From the NCBI GenBank assembly GCA_028688525.1, contig JAQTYA010000023.1, positions 1-36,472 of the forward strand: a stretch of 36,472 bases of DNA, in the 5' to 3' direction. Numbering within the stretch: the first letter of the stretch is position 1; every line of letters begins with the position of its first letter. This stretch comes from Methylococcus sp. Its GTDB lineage: Bacteria; Pseudomonadota; Gammaproteobacteria; Methylococcales; Methylococcaceae. The translations under genes and the position numbers were made by a program. The notes beneath the pieces are model-generated. The model was not told where the DNA came from and made no database searches. It saw nothing but the letters and a program-made list of their open reading frames with translations. Below are positions 7,561-14,013 of this stretch, one piece after another.

Positions 7561-8631
7561 ATGACCGCGCATGACGGGTCCTACAAGCACATATTCTCCC
7601 ACGCCCAAATCGTGGAAGACCTGCTGCGCGGATTCGTGCATGAAGACTGGGTGGCCCAGATCGACTACAGCAGCCTGGAAAAGGTGGGCGGCAGCTACGT
7701 CACCGACGACCTGCGCGAGCGGGAAGACGACATCATCTGGCGGGTGAGGTTCAAGGGCGAATGGCTGTATGTCTACCTGCTCATCGAGTTTCAAAGCCGC
7801 AGCGATCCCTGGATGGCGCTGCGCATCCTGGTGTATACGGGATTGCTGTATCAGGACTTGGTGAAAAGCGGCCAGATCGTGGCGCCGAACAAGCTGCCCC
7901 CGATCTTTCCCGTCGTGGTTTACAACGGCGAAAGCCCCTGGCGGGCCGCCTGCGAAGTGGCCGAATTGATCGAGCCGGCGGGGCTCAGTGTCTGGCGTCC
8001 CAGTCAGCGCTACTTCCTGCTGGACGAGGGACGGGTGAGCGAGCCTGAATTGGCCCGAGCGGACAACTCGCTGGCCGAAATCATCCGGCTGGAATCCAGT
8101 CCGGAACCCGAAGCCATGCGGCACATCATCGGCCGGCTGACCCAACGGCTGAGGGAACCCCGTTATGATAGCCTCCGGCGGGCCCTGGTCGTCTGGATCA
8201 ACCGGGTGGTACTCAAACGGCTCGTGCCCGGTGAAAGCATCCCCGAAGCAACCGAATTACAGGAGATCGATACCATGCTAGCCGAACGCGTCGTCGAATG
8301 GACAGAAAAGTGGAAGCGAGAAGGCCTTGAGCAAGGACGTCAGCAAGGGCGTCAGCAAGGCCGTCAGGAAGGGCATCAGGAAGGGCGTCAGGAAGGAATT
8401 CAGGAAGGAATTCAGGAAGGAATTCAGGAAGGTATTCAGGAAGGTATTCACCAAGGCCGAACCCAAGGCGAAATCGCGCTGTTGCGCCGGCAACTGACCC
8501 GCCGCTTCGGCCCCCTGCCGGCATGGGCGGAGGTCCGTTTGGCCCAGGCCAGCACCGAACAGTGCGAAATCTGGGCGGATCGCCTCTTGGAAGCCGATAG
8601 TCTGGAAGCCGTGTTGGGATCGGTCGACTGA
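7561..8631 (+). CDS. Rpn/YhgA-like PD-(D/E)XK nuclease with C-terminal repeat array and DUF4351-like end
   Basis: 356 residues. The N-terminal half matches the Rpn (recombination-promoting nuclease, transposase_31/YhgA) family: HDGSYKHIFSHAQIVEDLL, then REREDDIIWRVRF, YLLIEFQSRSDPWMALRI, FPVVVYNGESPW. The D of DDIIW, the E of IEFQ and the following Gln are the expected active-site residues. Residues 258-297 are ten four-residue repeats of (Q/E)G(R/I)Q type. The tail RRQLTRRFGPLPAWAEVRLAQAS resembles DUF4351. E. coli Rpn proteins are anti-phage DNases controlled by a short protein translated from within their own gene, and an internal start is visible here at 8275. The gene sits 6 bp after the C-methyltransferase and before a toxin-antitoxin remnant, so it probably arrived as an accessory insert. 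Confidence 0.82.
   Translation: MTAHDGSYKHIFSHAQIVEDLLRGFVHEDWVAQIDYSSLEKVGGSYVTDDLREREDDIIWRVRFKGEWLYVYLLIEFQSRSDPWMALRILVYTGLLYQDLVKSGQIVAPNKLPPIFPVVVYNGESPWRAACEVAELIEPAGLSVWRPSQRYFLLDEGRVSEPELARADNSLAEIIRLESSPEPEAMRHIIGRLTQRLREPRYDSLRRALVVWINRVVLKRLVPGESIPEATELQEIDTMLAERVVEWTEKWKREGLEQGRQQGRQQGRQEGHQEGRQEGIQEGIQEGIQEGIQEGIHQGRTQGEIALLRRQLTRRFGPLPAWAEVRLAQASTEQCEIWADRLLEADSLEAVLGSVD
8261..8277 (+). promoter_or_regulatory. Candidate internal ribosome binding site and in-frame start within the Rpn gene
   Basis: AGGAGA (8261-8266) lies nine bases before ATG 8275 (counting from the end of AGGAG), in the same frame as the Rpn protein (Met239). Translation from here would give a 118-residue protein made of the charged linker, the repeat array and the DUF4351-like tail, without the nuclease domain. 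That is the layout of the RpnS antitoxins known inside E. coli rpn genes. This Shine-Dalgarno is better than the one for the full-length gene. It is inferred from sequence only. Confidence 0.55.
8332..8451 (+). repeat. Ten tandem 12-bp in-frame repeats in the Rpn gene
   Basis: Ten head-to-tail 12-mers of form SAAGGnnnTCAN, from CAAGGACGTCAG through GAAGGAATTCAG (three identical copies, 8392-8427) to GAAGGTATTCAC, then two decayed units. Each encodes Gln/Glu-Gly-Arg/Ile-Gln. Because the unit is a multiple of three, gain or loss of copies changes protein length without shifting frame. The identical central copies suggest recent slippage. Confidence 0.95.
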
Positions 8632-8665
8632 ATACATTGCCGTCACGTCTGAAACGGCGGTTCAT

Positions 8666-8965
8666 ATGCGACTGACCTCCGCCCAAGCGCAAACTATCCA
8701 AAACACGGTGAACCGCGTGCTAGGCGTGCCGAACCGGGTACGGCTCTTCGGTTCGCGCGTCGACGATACGCTAAGCGGTGGCGACATCGACCTGCTGATT
8801 GAAACCGAAGCGGTGCTGCCCAACCGGGCCGAAGCGCTCTGCCGCCTGCATGGCGCCTTGATCATGGCTATGGGCGACCGCAAGATGGATATTCTGCTGA
8901 AAGATGCCCGCACGGCTGAAGCGCCCATCTTTGAGATTGCCCGACGCACGGGGGTCTTGCTATGA
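8666..8965 (+). CDS. MntA-like nucleotidyltransferase antitoxin
   Basis: 99 residues with FGSRVDDTLSGGDIDLLIE (GS loop and DxD pair) and a later KMDILL supplying the third acidic residue. It is close in length and motif to the MNT gene at 3211 but clearly diverged. Its stop overlaps the start of a HEPN-like frame by ATGA (8962-8965), the usual antitoxin-toxin coupling. The toxin partner is truncated, so this antitoxin seems to be an orphan. It lies 34 bp after the Rpn gene. Confidence 0.85.
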   Translation: MRLTSAQAQTIQNTVNRVLGVPNRVRLFGSRVDDTLSGGDIDLLIETEAVLPNRAEALCRLHGALIMAMGDRKMDILLKDARTAEAPIFEIARRTGVLL

Positions 8966-9210
8966 GCTTCAGTTACTTGCCGGAACAGGCGGAAAACGCC
9001 TGCCGCGTCCTGGAACTTGCAAGAAAAAAGGCGGTGCACTTTGCTTGCACTCATCGCACCTTGTTTGCTCAAACCATCGATCTGAAGTTGGTGCAATCGC
9101 TTACGAAAAATGTAGGGTGGGTTAGGCGCGTGGCGCCATGCCCGCGAAGACCATTGATGGTTCCGCGCGCCGTAACCCACCGTTCAATGCCTGATCTGGT
9201 AGACGAATGA
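8962..9210 (+). pseudogene. HEPN toxin gene truncated by a palindromic repeat
   Basis: Translation begins MSFSYLPEQAENACRVLELA and stays HEPN-partner-like for about 49 codons (THRTLFAQTIDLKLV...). At 9111 the sequence runs into a palindromic repeat, and the remaining codons to the TGA at 9208 are repeat-derived. The catalytic RX4HXY region is absent, so no toxin can be made. The frame stays open through the repeat and its TGA overlaps the DegT start (ATGA, 9207-9210), so coupling to the next gene survives. The N-terminal part is short, so the family call rests mainly on position after the MNT gene. Confidence 0.65.
9111..9186. repeat. Palindromic dispersed-type repeat (GTAGGGTGGGTTA family)
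   Basis: The left arm GGTGGGTTAGGCGCG (9116-9130) pairs with the right arm CGCGCCGTAACCCACC (9166-9181), with one extra base. The loop is about 35 bp and includes a small GGCGCC palindrome. Elements with GTAGGGTGGGTTA/TAACCCACC ends are widespread non-coding repeats in proteobacterial and cyanobacterial genomes. Only one copy is in this window. It replaces or interrupts the HEPN gene. Confidence 0.75.
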
Positions 9211-10310
9211 ACTCCCGCATCCATTACACCAAACCCTCGATCACCGAGCTGGAAATAGCCTATGCCACCGATGCCGCAACCAATGGTTGGGGTGATCGGT
9301 GCTACGAATACATCGCGCGTTTTGAAGAAGCTTTCAAGGCGCATCTGGGCGTTAAATATGCCATTGCCACTTCAAGCTGTACCGGTGCGTTACACATGGG
9401 GCTTGCTGCGTTAGGTATCGGGCCAGGCGATGAAGTCATTCTGGCAGATACCAACTGGATAGCCTCTGCAGCGCCCATTACTTACCTAGGGGCTAAGCCC
9501 GTGTTCGTCGACATTCTGCCCGACTCTTGGTGCATCGACCCGGCATTGGCCGAAGCCGCCATCACTCCCCATACGAAGGCGATCATAGCCGTGCATCTCT
9601 ACGGCAATCTGTGCGAGATGGATGAACTGCTGAGGATCGGCGAACGCCATGGCATCCCCATTATTGAAGATGCCGCCGAGGCCATCGGCTCGATCTACCA
9701 TGGCAAGCGAGCAGGCTCCATGGGCAGATTCGGCACGTTTTCCTTCCACGGGACAAAAACCCTCACCACCGGCGAGGGCGGCATGTTCGTCACGAACGAT
9801 GATGATCTATATGAAACCGTGCTGACCCTTTCCAATCACGGCCGGGCGCGGTGGCAGACTAAGCAGTTTTGGCCCGATATGGTGGGCTTTAAATATAAGA
9901 TGTCGAATATTCAGGCCGCCATAGGCTGTGCTCAGATGGAGCGGATCGAAGAGCTGACTGCTCGCAAGCGGGAGATTTTCCATTACTATCGTGCCCGCTT
10001 AGCAGCGCTGCCAGGCGTAACTATGAATCCTGAGCGCTCGGGTACCGTGATTAGTGCCTGGATGCCTAATGTGGTCTTTACGCCGGACACTGGTGTTACC
10101 CGTGAGCGGTTGCAGGTCACCTTTGCACAGGCTGATATAGACGCACGCGTCTTCTTCTGGCCACTGAGTTCACTACCGTCCTTCAAACCGGTATCAGCGA
10201 ACCGTAATGCATGGGATATCCCCGGACGCGCCTTCAATCTCCCGAGTTTTCACGAGATATCAGATGAGCAACAACATCGCGTAATAGACGGGATTTTGGC
10301 GTGCCTGTAG
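9207..10310 (+). CDS. DegT/DnrJ/EryC1/StrS (perosamine-synthase-like) PLP aminotransferase
   Basis: 367 residues, normal for sugar 4-aminotransferases. FHGTKTLTTGEGGMFVTNDD contains the PLP-binding Lys, and EDAAEAIGSIYHGKRAG holds the cofactor-binding Asp-Ala pair. KYKMSNIQAAIGCAQMERI is another family block. Overall it reads like the GDP-perosamine synthase/RfbE group, which aminates a 4-keto-6-deoxyhexose. The presence of the Lys excludes an RfbH-type dehydrase, which has His there. Here the substrate could be a GDP-sugar or the CDP-4-keto product of the upstream cassette; the sequence does not decide. The start overlaps the end of the HEPN remnant. Confidence 0.87.
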   Translation: MNSRIHYTKPSITELEIAYATDAATNGWGDRCYEYIARFEEAFKAHLGVKYAIATSSCTGALHMGLAALGIGPGDEVILADTNWIASAAPITYLGAKPVFVDILPDSWCIDPALAEAAITPHTKAIIAVHLYGNLCEMDELLRIGERHGIPIIEDAAEAIGSIYHGKRAGSMGRFGTFSFHGTKTLTTGEGGMFVTNDDDLYETVLTLSNHGRARWQTKQFWPDMVGFKYKMSNIQAAIGCAQMERIEELTARKREIFHYYRARLAALPGVTMNPERSGTVISAWMPNVVFTPDTGVTRERLQVTFAQADIDARVFFWPLSSLPSFKPVSANRNAWDIPGRAFNLPSFHEISDEQQHRVIDGILACL

Positions 10311-10325
10311 AAAATTGGAATTGAA

Positions 10326-11090
10326 ATGAACTTCGACGAAATTAAACGTTACTGGAATCAGCGGGCAACGACCGACACTAGTGTGCAGTCAACCACTCAG
10401 GATGCCTATCTGCGTGAGATAGAGTATCGGGCGTTGGCGGATCGTATTGGATGTGCTGTGCCTGCCCGCATTGCTGATGTGGGGTGTGGAGACGGGAGAA
10501 CTACCGCACGTCTGGCAACGCGCTTTCCAATGACTGAATTTATTGGTTTTGATTACTCTTCTTCGATGATTGAAAATGCGCGCTGTGTCCATGCCGACCA
10601 AGGTACTAATTTACGTTTCGAGCAATCTGACGTTTGTGAGGGAGTGCCGGGGCGTTTCAACCTGATCTACACGACGCGTTGTCTTATCAATCTACCCAGC
10701 TGGCATCTGCAAAAAGGCGCCATTGCTAGTATTCACTCGGCACTGAATAGCGGAGGAAGTTACCTGATGGTGGAGAATTTTGTGGAGGGCCATGAGAGCT
10801 TCAACCGGGTGCGGCGAGACTTTGGGTTGCCAGAGATCACCGTGCGCGACCATAACCTCTTCTTTGTTCGTGATGCGCTCCTTGAGTATGTGAGCGAGCT
10901 CTTCGATGTGGAGGAGGAAGTGAACATTAGTAGTGCCTATTATTTGGTAAGTCGGGTGATTTATTCGCGCATTTGTATCGAGTCCGGAAAACAGCCTGAT
11001 TACTTCGACGACCACCACCGCCTTGCTGCTGAGCTACCATTCTGTGGGGAGTTCGGGCCGGTTCGTCTGGTTTCTTTAAAAAAGAAATAG
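10326..11090 (+). CDS. Class I SAM-dependent methyltransferase
   Basis: 254 residues. Motif I is IADVGCGDGRTTARLA (about residues 48-63), followed by the acidic GFDYS. LIYTTRCLINLPSWHLQ and the post-motif GGSYLMVEN are typical of Methyltransf_11/25 enzymes. No membrane or zinc module is visible. It sits 15 bp after the aminotransferase and 10 bp before the CmcI-like gene, so the three probably form one sugar-modification cassette. The acceptor may be a sugar O- or N-position. Specificity cannot be read from the sequence. Confidence 0.8.
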   Translation: MNFDEIKRYWNQRATTDTSVQSTTQDAYLREIEYRALADRIGCAVPARIADVGCGDGRTTARLATRFPMTEFIGFDYSSSMIENARCVHADQGTNLRFEQSDVCEGVPGRFNLIYTTRCLINLPSWHLQKGAIASIHSALNSGGSYLMVENFVEGHESFNRVRRDFGLPEITVRDHNLFFVRDALLEYVSELFDVEEEVNISSAYYLVSRVIYSRICIESGKQPDYFDDHHRLAAELPFCGEFGPVRLVSLKKK

Positions 11091-11100
11091 GAATTTAACC

Positions 11101-11904
11101 GTGAATCATCAAGATCAGGTTGCGGCCAAGATCAAGAGTCTAAGTTCGGATTTACAGCTTCGGCGGAACTCGGTCGACTGGGTTATTGATTCGGCACGTT
11201 ACTGCTATTCGTATAACTTCTCGTGGTTAGGACGCCCCATCATCCAATACCCCCAAGACATGGTGGCGATGCAGGAGCTCATCTGGCAGGTCAAACCCGA
11301 TTTGATCATCGAGACCGGCATTGCCCATGGCGGATCGCTGATCATGAGCGCTTCCATGCTGGCCCTCTTGGACTATTGCGAGGCGGTCGAGGCAGGTAAA
11401 CCGCTCGACCCGCAAGCCACACGACGCCGTGTGCTGGGTATCGACATCGACATTCGCGCCCACAACCGCGCCGCCATCGAAGCTCACCCGATGTCACACC
11501 GCATCGACATGATCCAGGGCTCTTCCATTGCCCAGGAAACCATTGCCCAGGTACATGAATATGTCCAAGGCTATGAGCGGATACTGATCTGCCTGGATTC
11601 CAACCATACCCATGAGCACGTACTGGCTGAACTGGAAGCCTATGCGCCATTAACCAGCCAGAACAGCTATTGCATCGTGTTCGATACCATCGTCGAAGAC
11701 CTGCCTGACGAAATGTTCCCTGATCGACCCTGGGGCAAGGGTAACAACCCTAAAACCGCCGTGTGGGAGTATCTGCGCCGTTTGCAGGAGGAAGGCCGCC
11801 AAGCCTCGGACGGGGCGCCACTTCGATTTGAAATCGACAAGATGATCGAGAGCAAACTGCTGATTACGGTCGCCCCGGACGGATATTTGCGGCGGGTGAA
11901 GTAG
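11101..11904 (+). CDS. CmcI/cephalosporin-hydroxylase-family protein (probable sugar O-methyltransferase)
   Basis: 267 residues starting at GTG 11101. Blocks of the CmcI family are clear: DLIIETGIAHGGSLIMSASM (SAM-binding loop), VLGIDIDIRAHNR, ICLDSNHTHEHVLAELEAYA (Asp/His metal ligands), and the C-terminal PWGKGNNPKTAVWEYL. Despite the name, many relatives in polysaccharide loci are metal-dependent O-methyltransferases, for example those acting on rhamnose in mycobacteria. The last 67 codons (from 11701) recur downstream twice as diverged partial copies, interleaved with toxin-antitoxin pairs. The gene itself looks complete. Confidence 0.85.
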   Translation: MNHQDQVAAKIKSLSSDLQLRRNSVDWVIDSARYCYSYNFSWLGRPIIQYPQDMVAMQELIWQVKPDLIIETGIAHGGSLIMSASMLALLDYCEAVEAGKPLDPQATRRRVLGIDIDIRAHNRAAIEAHPMSHRIDMIQGSSIAQETIAQVHEYVQGYERILICLDSNHTHEHVLAELEAYAPLTSQNSYCIVFDTIVEDLPDEMFPDRPWGKGNNPKTAVWEYLRRLQEEGRQASDGAPLRFEIDKMIESKLLITVAPDGYLRRVK

Positions 11905-11914
11905 AGAACGCGGT

Positions 11915-12184
11915 ATGCCAACCATCAGCATGTTTTACGGCATTTTGGTATTGATGTATTTTCGCGATATTGCTCGTCATCACCTGCCCCACATTCATGT
12001 GCGATATCAGGGTGTGGAAGCTGCGATGTCGATTGAGGACGGGTCGATTCTTGACGGGCAATTGCCGCCCAAGCAGCTCAAAATGGTTCAGGCATGGATT
12101 GAGATTCATAAGGAAGAGTTGTATGTTGATTGGGAGTTGGCTGTCAATGGCGAAAAGCCGTTCCGAATTGCTCCCCTCCAGTGA
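11915..12184 (+). CDS. DUF4160 protein, first copy
   Basis: 89 residues: MPTISMFYGILVLMYFRD, then HHLPHIHVRYQG and KQLKMVQAWIEIHKEEL. The HxPHIHV block is the DUF4160 hallmark. These short genes are almost always paired with a DUF2442 gene, as here (8 bp apart), and the pair has toxin-antitoxin-like distribution, though I know of no firm biochemical role. It begins 10 bp after the cmcI-like stop. The second copy at 12676 is about half identical in protein, so the two are not a recent tandem duplication. Confidence 0.85.
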   Translation: MPTISMFYGILVLMYFRDIARHHLPHIHVRYQGVEAAMSIEDGSILDGQLPPKQLKMVQAWIEIHKEELYVDWELAVNGEKPFRIAPLQ

Positions 12185-12192
12185 GGTAGCTT

Positions 12193-12435
12193 ATGTTATT
12201 AGATGTAATTTCCGTCCAGCCTCAGCCTGGATTTAAATTAGACCTTGAGTTTCAAAACGGGGAACGTCGCCAGTTTGACGTTCGACCGCTACTTTCCATG
12301 AAGCCATGGAACCGCATTGCTTCACCTGCTCTCTTTAATCTAGTTCGTGTTGAATACGGTACCGTGGTGTGGCCTGATGATGTCGACATCGCCCCTGAGA
12401 CGCTATACGACCAATCGGTTCCTCTTGCCGAGTAG
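12193..12435 (+). CDS. DUF2442 protein, first copy
   Basis: 80 residues with LLDVISVQPQPGFKLDLEF, RRQFDVRPLL and VVWPDDVDIAPETLYDQS, the usual DUF2442 blocks. GAGGTAG sits just upstream of ATG 12193. Its fold is related to small DNA-binding antitoxin-like proteins, but function is not established. It is coupled to the DUF4160 gene upstream. Four bases after its stop a diverged copy of the cmcI 3' end begins. Confidence 0.85.
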   Translation: MLLDVISVQPQPGFKLDLEFQNGERRQFDVRPLLSMKPWNRIASPALFNLVRVEYGTVVWPDDVDIAPETLYDQSVPLAE

Positions 12436-12438
12436 GTT

Positions 12439-12645
12439 GTGGGTATGCCTGAAGAAATGTTCCCCGATCGGCCCTGGGCCAACGGCGACAACCCCAAGAC
12501 TGCCGTCTGGGAGTATCTCCTCCGCTTGCGGGAGGAAGGACGTCAGGCTAGGGACGGGAACCCGCTTCGCTTCGAGATCGACAAGATGGTCGAAAACAAG
12601 CTGCTGATTACCGCCGCTCCGGACGGGTATTTGCGGCGGGTCTGA
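12439..12645 (+). pseudogene. Partial second copy of the cmcI 3' end (about 66 codons)
   Basis: From PEEMFPDRPW to GYLRRV this frame aligns without gaps to the last 66 residues of the CmcI-like protein, with about 82 percent amino-acid identity by my count. Nucleotide identity is also near 80 percent, with many synonymous changes. The SAM-binding and metal-binding parts are missing, so it cannot be an enzyme on its own. It lacks a convincing Shine-Dalgarno. The divergence points to origin from another cmcI allele rather than local duplication. It lies between two DUF4160/DUF2442 pairs. Confidence 0.88.
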
Positions 12646-12675
12646 CAAACAGAATTCGACCTTGTGTAGGCCGCG

Positions 12676-12945
12676 ATGCCGACAATCAGCATGTTTTATG
12701 GAATATTGGTAGCGATGTATGTTTTGGATACGGATAAGCATCATCATCCCCATATTCATATTCGCTACAATGACTTCAAGGCGGTGCTGCGTATCCCGGA
12801 TGGAGAGTTGTTGGAGGGAGAACTTCCAGGGCGACAGATGAAGCTCGTGCAAGCGTGGGTCGAACTGCACCAGGATGAACTGATGGCGGATTGGCACTTG
12901 GCGAGCACGGGGCAGACGCCTTTCAAGATAGACCCTTTGCGTTAA
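12676..12945 (+). CDS. DUF4160 protein, second copy
   Basis: 89 residues, the same length as copy one: MPTISMFYGILVAMYVLD, HHHPHIHIRYND, RQMKLVQAWVELHQDEL. The identical first ten residues and the shared HPHIHI block identify the family, while the rest is diverged. It starts 30 bp after the truncated cmcI tail. It forms a pair with the DUF2442 gene starting 10 bp after its stop. The role is unknown, with a toxin-antitoxin-like context. Confidence 0.85.
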   Translation: MPTISMFYGILVAMYVLDTDKHHHPHIHIRYNDFKAVLRIPDGELLEGELPGRQMKLVQAWVELHQDELMADWHLASTGQTPFKIDPLR

Positions 12946-12955
12946 GGTGACGTTC

Positions 12956-13207
12956 GTGACTCCCGATGTGATCTCAGTCAAGGCAAAACCCGGCTATATC
13001 ATCGAAGCTGAATTTTCCGATGGCCAAATCCGGCGTTTCGACATGGGGCCGTATCTGCACTATCCAGCCTTTGCAGGGCTGAAAAATGACGGTTTGTTCA
13101 TGCGTGTGCACGTCGTGAATGGTGTTGTTGTGTGGGACGACGAAATCGATCTTTCGCCGGATACCCTGTATTTACGCGGCGTGCATGTCAAACGAGACTG
13201 CTATTAG
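12956..13207 (+). CDS. DUF2442 protein, second copy
   Basis: 83 residues from GTG 12956, which aligns with the start of copy one (VTPDVISVKAKPGYIIEAEF against MLLDVISVQPQPGFKLDLEF). AAGG (12944-12947) is well placed. A GTG at 12947 is an in-frame alternative. The conserved VVWDDEIDLSPDTLY closes the domain. The stop at 13205 is immediately followed, without a gap, by the third copy of the cmcI tail. Confidence 0.85.
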   Translation: MTPDVISVKAKPGYIIEAEFSDGQIRRFDMGPYLHYPAFAGLKNDGLFMRVHVVNGVVVWDDEIDLSPDTLYLRGVHVKRDCY

Positions 13208-13267
13208 ATGATCGAGAACAAACTGTTGATTACCGTCGCTCCGGACGGCTACCTGAAACGGGTTTGA
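13208..13267 (+). pseudogene. Third, very short copy of the cmcI 3' end (19 codons)
   Basis: ATG 13208 to TGA 13265 reads MIENKLLITVAPDGYLKRV, which matches the last residues of the CmcI-like protein with two differences and the second tail with three. It is too short to be a functional gene. Its position between DUF2442 copy two and the next MNT gene (7 bp downstream) repeats the tail-then-module order seen twice before. It is best read as a recombination scar. Confidence 0.85.
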
Positions 13268-13274
13268 GCGACCG

Positions 13275-13562
13275 ATGCGCCTGACGGAATGGCAGAAATC
13301 GGTCATCCGCGAAGCGGGCTTGCGCCACTTCGGAGTGGTGCCGTGGCTGTTTGGCTCGCGTCTGGACGATGAAAAGCGCGGTGGCGACATCGACCTGTTC
13401 ATTCCCGGAGATTGGCCGGTCAGCGAATCGGTACGACGGCGGATCAGCTTCTGCGCGGAATTGCGCCGCCGCCTCGGCGACCGGAAAATCGACGTGCTGG
13501 TGGAAAGCAGCCATTCCGCACCCGTTCAAGACGCCGCCAAGGCGCAAGGCCGGCCCGTATGA
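13275..13562 (+). CDS. MntA-like nucleotidyltransferase antitoxin
   Basis: 95 residues: VPWLFGSRLDDEKRGGDIDLF carries the GS loop and DxD pair, and RKIDVLVE the third acidic residue. It is GC-rich and encodes many Arg, unlike the AT-richer MNT gene at 30694, so the copies have different histories. The stop overlaps an ATG (ATGA, 13559-13562) that would start the HEPN partner, which is frameshifted shortly after. It begins 7 bp after the third cmcI tail. Confidence 0.85.
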   Translation: MRLTEWQKSVIREAGLRHFGVVPWLFGSRLDDEKRGGDIDLFIPGDWPVSESVRRRISFCAELRRRLGDRKIDVLVESSHSAPVQDAAKAQGRPV

Positions 13563-14013
13563 GATCGCTGGACGAGTTGCTCAGCGAATGCAGCCTCCAA
13601 TGCTCGCCCTGAGTGAGGCTATGGCGCGCTGCCCCCGCCCGCTACAAGCCCGCCATTTCACGCCCCGCGATCCCGATCTGGTCGCGGCCTTGGACCAATT
13701 CGCCTACCGTTTTGCCAAACTGCAGGATGTGATGGGCGCGCATCTTTTCCGGCGCTTCGCGCTGGACGTACCGCGCGAGCCAGTGGAATCGCGTCCCATG
13801 CTCGATATTCTCAACCTGCTGGAACGCTACCGCTATTTGCCCTCCGCCGATCGCTGGCAGGAAATCCGGGAGGTCCGTAGTCAAATTGCCCATGAATACG
13901 CGTTGAATCCAGACGAATTGGCGGCAACCCTGGAAATCGCCTTCGAGATGGTTGGCGAAATGTCCGCTATCCTCGCTACGCTGCAAACACGCCAGACGCC
14001 GCCATGTCCCTAA
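13559..14013 (+). pseudogene. HEPN (HepT-like) toxin gene with an N-terminal frameshift, possibly rescued by internal start
   Basis: From the coupled ATG 13559 the frame reads MRSLDELLSECSLQ and stops at TGA 13610. The HEPN domain continues one frame away as MLALSEAMARC..., then DQFAYRFAKLQDVMGAHLF and the RX4HXY motif RSQIAHEY. A one-base loss near 13597-13602 (CCAATG where CCAAATG would restore frame) explains both halves. In-frame ATGs at 13588, 13600 and 13621 could restart translation and give a protein of about 130-141 residues with the catalytic motif intact. So the gene may be dead, reduced, or a sequencing error. The stop overlaps wzx by 10 bp. Confidence 0.75.

Noticed and set aside
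8332-8451. Regular 12-bp units resembling a small CRISPR or iteron array
   Set aside because: Units are contiguous with no spacers, keep the reading frame and encode (Q/E)G(R/I)Q, so this is a coding repeat.
9207-10310. DegT gene as RfbH (CDP-4-keto-6-deoxyglucose-3-dehydrase)
   Set aside because: RfbH has His in place of the PLP Lys; here FHGTKTLTTGEGG keeps the Lys, and there is no iron-sulphur Cys pattern.
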